A DNA stretch of 6,229 nt from an uncultured Synechococcus sp. (lineage in GTDB: Bacteria > Cyanobacteriota > Cyanobacteriia > PCC-6307 > Cyanobiaceae), in assembly GCA_913020095.1 (NCBI GenBank), contig CAJWAH010000086.1, positions 1-6,229 of the forward strand, read 5' to 3'. The translations under genes were made by a program, and so were the position numbers. This document shows, one piece after another, positions 1 through 5,231 of the stretch (positions are counted from its first letter, which is position 1; the number at the start of each line of letters is the position of its first letter). The notes beneath the pieces were generated by a model. That model had not been told where the DNA came from and made no database searches. It was given only the letters and a program-made list of their open reading frames with translations.

Positions 1-337
1 TTGCCCATTGCAGGAGGCGAACGGCCAGCCTCAAATCACCGTCGAGCCAGGCGCGGATGGCCATGGCGCGGCGGGGATCGTAAAAGCGTTGACGGCGATA
101 CCACTGGAAGGCATCGGAGTCGCTTTTGTGCCCGTTGCAGGAGAGGCAAGACGGCACACAGTTCTCAGTCACGCTGAGGCCACCGCGGCTGCGGGGCCAG
201 ACATGATCGATGGATTCCGATGGCTTGCCGCAGTAGATGCAGGTATGCCCGGTGTATTCGTGGAGAGATTGACGCCACCGTCGGACGCGGAGCTTGGGAC
301 AGAGTTCCTCGAGGAACACCGCATCGCTCTGATGCAT
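1..337 (-). CDS. HNH endonuclease, partial (C-terminus beyond the left edge)
   Basis: Translating the minus strand gives 112 residues that run off the window. A zinc-ribbon HNH (McrA-type) fold is visible: CIYC at residues 33-36, the catalytic Asp-His pair D44-H45 in SIDHV, N59 in TENC, and a second CxxC at 64-67 followed by N68 and H70 (SCNGH). This order, CxxC - DH - N - CxxC - N/H, is the normal one for small bacterial HNH nucleases, in which a single metal ion drives phosphodiester cleavage. After it come WYRRQRFYDPRRAMAIRAW and an LLQWA segment. The start chosen is the ATG at 337, preceded 7 nt upstream by GGGAG, one of the few good Shine-Dalgarno sequences here. The frame stays open upstream to a TAA at about 418-420, so a TTG start is possible but less likely. 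The gene is divergent from the SNF2 helicase. The natural substrate cannot be told from sequence. An apparent 121-aa plus-strand frame over it is an antisense shadow. Confidence 0.9.
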   Translation of the reverse strand, partial: MHQSDAVFLEELCPKLRVRRWRQSLHEYTGHTCIYCGKPSESIDHVWPRSRGGLSVTENCVPSCLSCNGHKSDSDAFQWYRRQRFYDPRRAMAIRAWLDGDLRLAVRLLQWA

Positions 338-461
338 CCGAATCTCCCGGATTTGGCCCAAGTCTGCGGATGATTGTTCGGCTGTCAATGTGCTGCAGAT
401 TGCACTTTGGCCAGCGGGTTAGGCGCTCTTGTTTTCCGGCTGATGCGGCTTAAATTTATGA
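338..461. promoter_or_regulatory. Divergent intergenic region, HNH nuclease / SNF2 helicase
   Basis: These 124 bp must hold the start signals of both divergent genes. On the minus strand a GGGAG ribosome binding site (about 345-349) serves the nuclease. On the plus strand the last 35 bp become AT-rich. The best -10-like hexamer is TAAATT at 451-456, with a poor -35 (TTGTTT, 429-434) 16 bp upstream. That spacing would put transcription initiation almost on the helicase ATG. No Shine-Dalgarno precedes the helicase. Both promoters are weak calls. Confidence 0.35.
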
Positions 462-2060
462 ATGGCCAAGCAGATTGTGGGCAACGGTCTTTCACTCACA
501 GCTGCTGGCGACGTCCTGTTTCGTTGCCCGCCAGATCCCGTTAGCCAAGCCCAGATTCGGCGGATCAGACCGCGCGGCCGCTGGCAGCAACGCCAAGGTG
601 GTTGGGTTTTCCCTTTCGACGCGGCCTGGCAGCTGACGCAGCACTTCGGTGAGCGTTTTCCCATTGATCCGGCGCTGCAGCAGTGGCTCGACCAGGTGCG
701 CTGCCCATTACCGCCCCTGCCAGCTCATCGTGAGCTGATTGCTGCAGCTGATTTGCAGCAGCCCCTCTCCGACGGCCGCCAGCTGCTGGCCCATCAACGG
801 GCAGGGGTGCGCTGGTTGTTGGCACGCCGCGGGGCGGTGTTGGCCGATGAAATGGGCCTAGGCAAAACGCTGACTGCGTTGGCTGCCGCACGGGCCTTGC
901 TGCGCTGCAGTGCCACCCGTTTGCTGGTGGTGGCACCTGTGGGGCTTCACGACCATTGGCGCCGCGAGGCGCTGGCGTTGCAGCTCAGCCCCGAATTGTT
1001 GAGTTGGGCTCGCCTGCCGCAGGAGCCGCCCGATGGGGGCTGTGTGTTGGTGGTGGATGAAGCCCATTTCGCCCAGAACAGTCAGGCCAAGCGCACCCAG
1101 GCGCTGTTGCGTTTGGCGCGCCATCCACGCATGCGGGCGGTGTGGCTACTGACGGGCACGCCGTTAAAAAACGGCCGGCCTGTTCAACTGCTGCCGTTGC
1201 TCATGGCCATCGGCCATCCCTTAGCCCGGGATCGTCAGGCCTACGAAACCCTGTTTTGCAACGGGCATTGGCGTCAGAGTGGCCCGCGCATGGTGTGGGA
1301 CTGCCAAGGGGCCAGCCGCCTTGATGAGCTCCAGCGTCTGCTGCGGCCCCAGTTGCTGCATCGCCGCAAACGCGATTGCTTGGATCTGCCACCGAAGTTG
1401 CGCCGCTTCCATGCGGTGGTGCTCAAGCCCGAGGCTCAGCATCAGTTTGATCGGGCTTTGCAGCAGCGTTTGGAGGCCTACCGCAAGCGCGCAGCGGCCG
1501 GCTTGGTGCGCTCCGATGCGGAGCGTTTGGCCCTGCTCACCGCGCTGAGACAACTGGGCTCCTTTCACAAGTTGGTTGCCCTGCAGCAGCTGCTTGATCA
1601 GCTGCAAGGTTCGGGTGATCCGGTGGTGGTGTTCAGCGGTTTTCGCGGGCCGCTGCTGCAGCTGCATCGCTTGCGCGGCGGTGAGCTGCTCACCGGCCTG
1701 GTGGATCCCAGCGAGCGGCTGCAGCGGCTGCAGCGCTTTCAACGGGGCGACTCCAATTTGCTGCTGGCCACCTATGGCGTTGCTGGCTTGGGTCTTGGCT
1801 TGCAGCGGGCTTCTCAGGTGATCCTGCTCGAGCGTCCCTGGACCCCCGGTGATGCTGAGCAGGCGGAGGATCGCTGCCACCGTTTTGGCACCCGCCGCAC
1901 CGTGGAATGCCATTGGCTTCAGCTGGGGGGGGCTGATGCCTTGGTGGATGGCTTGATCCTCAGCAAATCCGAGCGGATTGAAGTGGTGCTGGGGCGTCAG
2001 CGGCGGCAGCTGCGCCGCCAAGGTTTGGCGCGCATGCTCGATGAATTGCTGCAGAGCTAA
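462..2060 (+). CDS. SNF2-family DNA helicase/translocase, HARP (SMARCAL1)-like
   Basis: A 532-residue ATP-dependent double-strand DNA translocase of the SNF2 family (superfamily 2). All core motifs are present in order: a Q-motif-like LLAHQRAGVRWLL (108-120), motif I DEMGLGKT (129-136, Walker A lysine K135), motif Ia LLVVAPVGLHDHW (154-166), motif II DEAH (199-202), motif III LLTGTPLKN (229-237), motif IV VVVFSGF (388-394), motif V LLATYGVAGLGLGLQ (434-448) and motif VI QAEDRCHRFG (467-476). Residues 25-75, with GRWQQRQGGWVFPF and a following helix, resemble the HARP domain of SMARCAL1/ZRANB3 annealing helicases. Those enzymes rewind RPA-coated DNA and remodel stalled forks; this activity is inferred from family only. 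The protein is small for SNF2, with no large insertion between the RecA lobes and no C-terminal accessory domain. ATG 462 keeps the HARP-like region; the next in-frame ATG is inside motif I. The stop overlaps the stop of the convergent lipoprotein gene. Confidence 0.93.
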   Translation: MAKQIVGNGLSLTAAGDVLFRCPPDPVSQAQIRRIRPRGRWQQRQGGWVFPFDAAWQLTQHFGERFPIDPALQQWLDQVRCPLPPLPAHRELIAAADLQQPLSDGRQLLAHQRAGVRWLLARRGAVLADEMGLGKTLTALAAARALLRCSATRLLVVAPVGLHDHWRREALALQLSPELLSWARLPQEPPDGGCVLVVDEAHFAQNSQAKRTQALLRLARHPRMRAVWLLTGTPLKNGRPVQLLPLLMAIGHPLARDRQAYETLFCNGHWRQSGPRMVWDCQGASRLDELQRLLRPQLLHRRKRDCLDLPPKLRRFHAVVLKPEAQHQFDRALQQRLEAYRKRAAAGLVRSDAERLALLTALRQLGSFHKLVALQQLLDQLQGSGDPVVVFSGFRGPLLQLHRLRGGELLTGLVDPSERLQRLQRFQRGDSNLLLATYGVAGLGLGLQRASQVILLERPWTPGDAEQAEDRCHRFGTRRTVECHWLQLGGADALVDGLILSKSERIEVVLGRQRRQLRRQGLARMLDELLQS

Positions 2061-2395
2061 CGGCAGCTGTCAGCCCGCACCAAAATTTCGGCGCGCAGGT
2101 CGTTGTGATTGCTCGCCTCGCTGGCTTGCAGCAGTGCAGCGGCATGGGTGATGTCTTGGCAGGCGGCGTCCTTGTTTTGCAGCAGGGTGTGCAGCAAAAA
2201 GCGATCGTTGCGGGGCCGCGGATCCTGGGGATGGGCTTTCACCACCCGATTGCAGCGCTGCAAGGCTCTGTCCAGGGCATTGGCTTCCACATCGGCTAAG
2301 CAGCTGTCCGCCTCCAACTGACTGGAGCGGCAAGCACCCAGGATCACCAACCCCATCCCCACACCGATGGCTTTGGTCAGCTGACCCTTGCCCAT
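2057..2395 (-). CDS. Small cysteine-rich lipoprotein with TPR-like helices
   Basis: A 112-residue protein with a bacterial lipoprotein signal: basic start MGKGQLTK, hydrophobic stretch to residue 19, lipobox LGAC (19-22) with C22 as the lipidated cysteine. The mature part is helical and contains four further cysteines (32, 48, 79, 111). Segments such as ALQRCNRVVKAHPQDPRPRN and LLQNKDAACQDITHAAALL resemble a degenerate tetratricopeptide repeat pair, which suggests a protein-binding role at a membrane surface. This is inference, and no named family is recognised. The ATG at 2395 lies 6 nt after the stop of the upstream exported-protein gene, so the two are probably co-transcribed and translationally coupled; no separate Shine-Dalgarno is evident. 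Its TAG stop (2059-2057) overlaps the helicase TAA (2058-2060), leaving no room for a terminator between the convergent genes. Confidence 0.8.
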   Translation of the reverse strand: MGKGQLTKAIGVGMGLVILGACRSSQLEADSCLADVEANALDRALQRCNRVVKAHPQDPRPRNDRFLLHTLLQNKDAACQDITHAAALLQASEASNHNDLRAEILVRADSCR

Positions 2396-2401
2396 GACCC
2401 G

Positions 2402-2782
2402 TTAGTAGCTGTAGCGGTCGTCGTCGCTGGTGCTGCTCTCGTTGCTTAAGCCGGCATCAAAGTCTTTGCCCGCGGTTTCGCTGCCGGAATAAAGCGCGCC
2501 CAGGTACTTGCCGCAGTCCCTGAACTTGTCCTGTGCGGTGACCACGCTTTCGGTCATCATCACGGCCGCGTGTTTCGGCGAGGTTTTAAACAGGCCATTG
2601 CCCTGACGCTTGATGCGCTCGTAAGCCGCTTTCCAGCTGACGTTGTGGGAATTGCCCGTCTTGCGCATGAAGCAATAGATCTCGGCTCCTTTATCCCCGG
2701 CTTCATTGGCTTCAGCCGGCAGGCTGCCCATGCAGCTCAGCCCCAGGGCCAATGCCATGAGTTGGTAGCGCTTAGCAGCCAT
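2402..2782 (-). CDS. Small secreted protein, DUF6554-like, unknown function
   Basis: A 126-residue exported protein. The signal peptide is clear: MAAKRYQ, a hydrophobic core to about residue 20, and a likely signal peptidase I site after AEA (23-25). The cysteine at 17 is not in a good lipobox. The mature domain contains GAEIYCFMRKTGNSHNVSW (32-50), then KAAYERIKRQGNGLFKTSPKHAAVMM, then C90 in RDCGKYLGALY, so C37 and C90 could form a disulfide. The last 25 residues are Ser/Asp-rich, ending DDRYSY. From memory this matches small picocyanobacterial proteins annotated DUF6554; the function is unknown. A TTG start at 2812 is possible but would add 10 residues ahead of a normal signal peptide, so the ATG at 2782 is preferred, with GGGGA 5 nt upstream. 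It is the first gene of a two-gene unit with the downstream lipoprotein. Confidence 0.85.
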   Translation of the reverse strand: MAAKRYQLMALALGLSCMGSLPAEANEAGDKGAEIYCFMRKTGNSHNVSWKAAYERIKRQGNGLFKTSPKHAAVMMTESVVTAQDKFRDCGKYLGALYSGSETAGKDFDAGLSNESSTSDDDRYSY

Positions 2783-2913
2783 ACCTGTCCCCAGCTTGAT
2801 GAACTGGGCCAAAGGTATCGATCCCTTCCCGTCTGTCCAGAGCGGTTGAGCCGCCGTCCCTTGAGCGAAGCCCGTCTCTGTGTTGTCATCCGCTTGACGT
2901 CTGGGTTCAGCCC
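2783..2913. promoter_or_regulatory. Divergent intergenic region, exported-protein unit / coiled-coil gene
   Basis: These 131 bp separate the minus-strand exported-protein unit from the plus-strand coiled-coil gene. For the plus gene the best sigma70-like match is TTGAGC (2861-2866), a 17-bp spacer, then TGTCAT (2884-2889), about 25 nt before the GTG start. For the minus gene no good -10 was found. Structure present: an imperfect 12-bp palindrome around ATCGAT (2814-2825), a short GCGG/CCGC hairpin (2842-2854), and TTGAGC repeated at 2846 and 2861. None is strong enough to name as a specific binding site. Confidence 0.3.
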
Positions 2914-3153
2914 GTGGAACCGCTGTCCTTCCGCATCACGCGCAGCACTGAGGGGTTGGCCGAAACCTTGGCCACCTTGTCCCATCGCCTGATCAAGTTG
3001 GAGCAGCGCTTAGCGGCCATGGAGCTTCAGCTGCAAAACCAGATGGCTCCCCATCCGCAGGAGCTTGAAGCTTTGCAATCGGTGGATAGCTTGCTGGCCG
3101 ATTGCCGTGAGCTCCTGGCCACATCGGTTCCCGACATGGACCAAGCCGCTTAG
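2914..3153 (+). CDS. Small coiled-coil protein upstream of umuDC
   Basis: A 79-residue soluble protein of unknown function, predicted to be almost wholly helical. Residues 15-43 (GLAETLATLSHRLIKLEQRL onward) show heptad spacing of Leu/Ile typical of a short coiled coil. A second helix spans about 48-70 (PQELEALQSVDSLLADCREL), and the acidic tail ends DMDQAA. No signal peptide or membrane segment is seen. The GTG at 2914 is chosen because the upstream in-frame codons contain no ATG and the downstream sequence starts a clean protein; no Shine-Dalgarno is visible, so the start is moderately sure. The TAG stop is 24 nt before umuD, and these last bases form the umuD -10 element and border the LexA operator. 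The gene may be read through into umuDC, but its own promoter is outside the operator, so SOS control of this gene itself is not supported. A small dimeric scaffold or adaptor is possible; this is inference only. Confidence 0.7.
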   Translation: MEPLSFRITRSTEGLAETLATLSHRLIKLEQRLAAMELQLQNQMAPHPQELEALQSVDSLLADCRELLATSVPDMDQAA

Positions 3154-3156
3154 AAT
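3151..3156 (+). promoter_or_regulatory. Predicted -10 element of the umuDC promoter
   Basis: TAGAAT matches the sigma70 -10 consensus at five of six positions. Its first three bases are the stop codon of the coiled-coil gene. The expected start point, near 3163, falls inside the LexA operator and gives a leader of about 15 nt. The -35 region is poor: TTCCCG at 3128-3133 with a 17-bp spacer. A weak -35 is common at regulated promoters, but it lowers certainty. Confidence 0.5.
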
Positions 3157-3157
3157 T

Positions 3158-3171
3158 AGTACATCTGTACT
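3158..3171. promoter_or_regulatory. LexA box (SOS operator) of umuDC
   Basis: AGTACATCTGTACT is a perfect inverted repeat, AGTACA / TGTACT around a 2-bp centre. It fits the cyanobacterial LexA-box consensus as I remember it (RGTACNNNDGTWCB) at every position. The symmetry extends to 10-bp arms (3154-3163 and 3166-3175) with one mismatch per arm pair. It begins 2 bp after the -10 hexamer and ends 6 bp before the umuD ATG, so bound LexA would cover the transcription start and block initiation until RecA-stimulated LexA self-cleavage. It is the only match to this consensus I found in the window. Confidence 0.85.
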
Positions 3172-3177
3172 GATTGC

Positions 3178-3543
3178 ATGGCGGTCGTTGCGGCGGGCTT
3201 CCCCAGTCCTGCCGATGACTACCTCGAAGCGGGGGTTGATCTCAATCGCCAGCTGATTGCTCGCCCCCTCAGCACGTTTTTGCTGCAGGTGAGTGGTGAT
3301 TCGATGCTGGCCGATGGCATTCACCACGGCGACTTGCTGCTGGTGGATCGCAGCCTGCAGCCCCAGCCGGGCCGGGTGGTGGTGGCGGTGCTCGATGGCG
3401 CCTTCACGCTCAAACGGTTGGAGTGCCATGGCGGCCGCTTGCGTTTACAGGCGGCCCATCCCGGTTACCCCCCCTTGGAATTGGACGCTTGCAGTGCGGT
3501 TCAGATCTGGGGTGTGGCCACCCATGTGATCCATCCCCTGTGA
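3178..3543 (+). CDS. umuD: UmuD-like SOS mutagenesis protein, short N-terminal arm
   Basis: A 121-residue member of the LexA/UmuD self-cleaving serine peptidase family and partner of the translesion polymerase UmuC. The Ser-Lys dyad is intact: S42 in VSGDSM and K79 in AFTLKRL. The 37-residue spacing equals that of E. coli S60-K97. The segment GFPSPADDYLE (7-17) aligns with the E. coli sequence starting at G25, the residue after the Cys24-Gly25 cleavage site. Here the equivalent bond is A6-G7, leaving an arm of only MAVVAA, 18 residues shorter than in E. coli. No longer version is possible: a TAG at 3157-3159 closes the frame and no ATG, GTG or TTG lies between it and 3178. The protein therefore resembles a nearly pre-processed UmuD'. 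It is under the LexA box and followed 6 nt later by umuC. No Shine-Dalgarno is visible. Confidence 0.93.
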   Translation: MAVVAAGFPSPADDYLEAGVDLNRQLIARPLSTFLLQVSGDSMLADGIHHGDLLLVDRSLQPQPGRVVVAVLDGAFTLKRLECHGGRLRLQAAHPGYPPLELDACSAVQIWGVATHVIHPL

Positions 3544-3549
3544 GCGCCC

Positions 3550-4830
3550 ATGGCAGCAGCGCTGGCCCTGATTGATTGCAACAACTTCTATGCCTCTTGC
3601 GAGCAGCTGTTTGATCCAGCGCTGCAGGGCCGGCCGGTGGTGGTGCTCTCCAATAACGATGGCTGCATCGTGGCCCGCAGCCGTGAGGCCAGGCAGCTGG
3701 GGATTGCCATGGGCACGCCCTATTTCCAGGTGGCGAATCGCTTGCGCGATCAGCAGGTGGTGGTGCGCAGCTCCAACTACGCCCTCTATGGCGACATGAG
3801 CCAGCGGGTGATGGGGCTGTTGAAGCAGCGGGTGCCGGAGTTGGAGGTGTATTCCATCGATGAAGCCTTCGCGCGTTTGCCCGCCCTGCCCGCCCATGAG
3901 CTGAGCAGCTGGGCTGCGGAGCTGCGGGTGTTGGTGCGTCAGCAGTTGGGCTTGCCCATTGCCCTTGGCATGGCCCCCTCGAAGGTGCTGGCCAAGTTGG
4001 CCAATCGTTTGGCCAAGCGGGATCCCGCGCGGACGGGGGTGTGCAATCTGCTGCTGGAGCCGCGGCTGCCCGATCGTTTGGCGGAGGTGGCCGTTGAGGA
4101 TCTCTGGGGTGTTGGTCGCCGCTTGGCGCGCTGGTGCCGTTTACGCGGCTTGGCGACAGCACTGGATCTGGCGCAGGCTGATTCCGCGTTGATTCGCCAG
4201 GGCTGGGGGGTGGTGGGGCTGCGCCTGCAGCAGGAGTTGCGCGGGATCAGCTGTCTGGCCTTTGAGAGTGAGCCCGCGGCCAAGCAGGAAACCTGCGTGA
4301 GCCGCAGTTTTGGCACAGCGGTGTTGGACCGTCTCAGCCTGCGGGAGGCGGTGGCAGCGCACGTGGTGCGGGGCGCAGAAAAACTGCGCCGTCAGGGGCA
4401 ACGGGCGGGCCGGCTGACGGTGTTTGTGCGCACGAGTCCGTTTGCAGCTGGTTTTTATGCCAACAGCATCAGCGTGGGCTTGCCGCTTGCAACAGCGGAC
4501 ACCGCCGTGTTGTTGCAGCGGGCTCTGCCACTGGTGGATCAGTTGTTTCGCCATGGGTATGCCTTTCAAAAAGCCGGCGTGCTGCTGGGGCAGTTGCAGC
4601 CGCAGGAGCATTTGCAGCACCACCTGTTGGTGCCGTGTTCTCCTCAGCAGCTACGGCGCCGCAGCCGTTTGTTGCAGGCCGTTGATGGGCTGAACCAGCG
4701 CTTTGGAACGGGCACCGTGCAGTGGGCTGCCGTGGGTGTGGAGCCGGATTGGTGCATGCGGCGTCAGCACTTGTCCGCCCACTTCACCACCAGCAAGGCC
4801 GATCTGCCCATGGTGTCTGCCCATGAATAA
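3550..4830 (+). CDS. umuC: UmuC, Y-family DNA polymerase V catalytic subunit
   Basis: A 426-residue translesion DNA polymerase, close to the E. coli length (422). The palm contains D9 in LIDCNNFYASCE with steric-gate Y14 (E. coli D6 and Y11), and the catalytic pair D104-E105 in YSIDEAF. The fingers include LSNNDGCIVARSREARQLGI (33-52). IALGMAPSKVLAKLANRLAK (137-156) and the helix-hairpin-helix thumb DLWGVGRRLARW (184-195) follow. The little finger starts near SRSFG (251-255), with KLRRQGQRAGRLTVFVRT at 278-295. The C-terminal DUF4113-type region, WCMRRQHLSAHFTTSKADLP (401-420), aligns with that of E. coli UmuC. Where E. coli has the beta-clamp motif QLNLF, this protein has only QHHLL (356-360), after KAGVLLGQL. 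With UmuD and RecA it should copy past lesions at replication forks. Its start, 6 nt after the umuD stop, implies translational coupling; expression follows the LexA-controlled promoter. Confidence 0.96.
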   Translation: MAAALALIDCNNFYASCEQLFDPALQGRPVVVLSNNDGCIVARSREARQLGIAMGTPYFQVANRLRDQQVVVRSSNYALYGDMSQRVMGLLKQRVPELEVYSIDEAFARLPALPAHELSSWAAELRVLVRQQLGLPIALGMAPSKVLAKLANRLAKRDPARTGVCNLLLEPRLPDRLAEVAVEDLWGVGRRLARWCRLRGLATALDLAQADSALIRQGWGVVGLRLQQELRGISCLAFESEPAAKQETCVSRSFGTAVLDRLSLREAVAAHVVRGAEKLRRQGQRAGRLTVFVRTSPFAAGFYANSISVGLPLATADTAVLLQRALPLVDQLFRHGYAFQKAGVLLGQLQPQEHLQHHLLVPCSPQQLRRRSRLLQAVDGLNQRFGTGTVQWAAVGVEPDWCMRRQHLSAHFTTSKADLPMVSAHE

Positions 4831-4921
4831 ATGCGAAAAAATTTTGAAATCCACACGCTTTGGGGTCAGTTGTGTGCGATGGGCCCTGGCCAGGGGTGGC
4901 AGAATAAAAAGAAAGCGAACC
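4831..4921. promoter_or_regulatory. Gap between umuC and the 68-residue gene, with a 12-bp palindrome
   Basis: These 91 bp hold an A/T-rich run right after umuC (AAAAAATTTT, 4841-4850) and an exact 12-bp palindrome, CCCTGGCCAGGG (4884-4895). The palindrome has no loop, so it suits a dimeric DNA-binding protein better than a hairpin. A -10-like CAGAAT lies at 4900-4905, directly after the palindrome, without a convincing -35. No proper terminator for umuDC is seen, so read-through into the next gene is possible. Confidence 0.3.
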
Positions 4922-5128
4922 ATGGCCTCTCTCGCCTCCGTTCACCCGCAGTCCTGTCCTTACACACCGCTCAGCAATCGCCGCGGTTTTGTTGACAGCG
5001 GACATCAGATTGAAAAGTTGGAATTTGCCCTCGCTGTTGCGGTAGGACGCGGTGATCAGCAGCGCATCCATGAGTTGCGTCAACGCATTGCTGATCTCGG
5101 TGACAACTGCGAAGAACCGGGCACTTGA
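4922..5128 (+). CDS. Conserved-type small helical protein, unknown function
   Basis: A 68-residue soluble protein. The N-terminal 25 residues are extended and include YTPLSNRRGFVDSG (14-27). Residues 28-59 form a probable helical hairpin (QIEKLEFALAVAVGRGDQQR, then IHELRQRIADLG), with two helices joined at a GRGD turn as in a single TPR-like unit. The end, CEEPGT, is acidic and short. It resembles picocyanobacterial conserved hypotheticals as I remember them (the PLSNRRGFVDSG motif); no function is known to me. The ATG at 4922 is preferred over a longer in-frame form starting inside umuC, because upstream residues would be Arg/Lys-rich and translated from the wrong umuC frame. No strong Shine-Dalgarno is present; the upstream purine stretch GAAAGCGAA is the only candidate. 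It lies 91 bp after umuC on the same strand, without evidence that it belongs to the SOS unit. Confidence 0.75.
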   Translation: MASLASVHPQSCPYTPLSNRRGFVDSGHQIEKLEFALAVAVGRGDQQRIHELRQRIADLGDNCEEPGT

Positions 5129-5171
5129 TCCATTTCTTTCCATTGAAACCAGTCATTATTGCTATTGCCTT

Positions 5172-5199
5172 TTGACCCATCATTTGGCAGGGTTAGAAG
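5172..5199 (+). promoter_or_regulatory. Sigma70-like promoter for the 79-residue gene at 5232
   Basis: TTGACC (5172-5177, five of six) is followed after 16 bp by TAGAAG (5194-5199, four of six), in a 103-bp gap that is clearly more AT-rich than the genes around it. The start would be near 5206, giving a leader of about 26 nt that ends in GAGAA just before the ATG. A second TTGACG at 5203-5208 has no fitting -10. Confidence 0.4.
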
Positions 5200-5231
5200 A
5201 GATTGACGGATAACAAATCGTTCGCTGAGAA

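Noticed and set aside
8..373. 121-residue plus-strand open frame at the left edge
   Set aside because: The opposite strand encodes an HNH nuclease with every zinc and catalytic residue; this frame is its shadow.
383..388. Exact TTGACA (-35 consensus) on the minus strand upstream of the HNH gene
   Set aside because: At 16-18 bp spacing there is no acceptable -10 (AGACTT at best), so a promoter could not be supported.
1221..2021. 266-residue open frame on the minus strand inside the helicase gene
   Set aside because: It is antisense to a helicase with all its motifs, has low-complexity Gln/Ala/Leu content typical of a shadow frame, and no known motif.
2570..2992. 140-residue plus-strand open frame
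   Set aside because: Antisense to the secreted-protein gene with a good signal peptide, then runs across an intergenic region; no motif.
3410..4162. 250-residue open frame on the minus strand across umuD/umuC
   Set aside because: Pro/Ser/Ala/Arg-rich translation with no domain, fully covered by intact UmuD and UmuC on the other strand.
4703..4921. Longer N-terminus of the 68-residue protein starting inside umuC
   Set aside because: The extension overlaps umuC in another frame and lacks protein-like features; the ATG at 4922 gives a self-contained protein.
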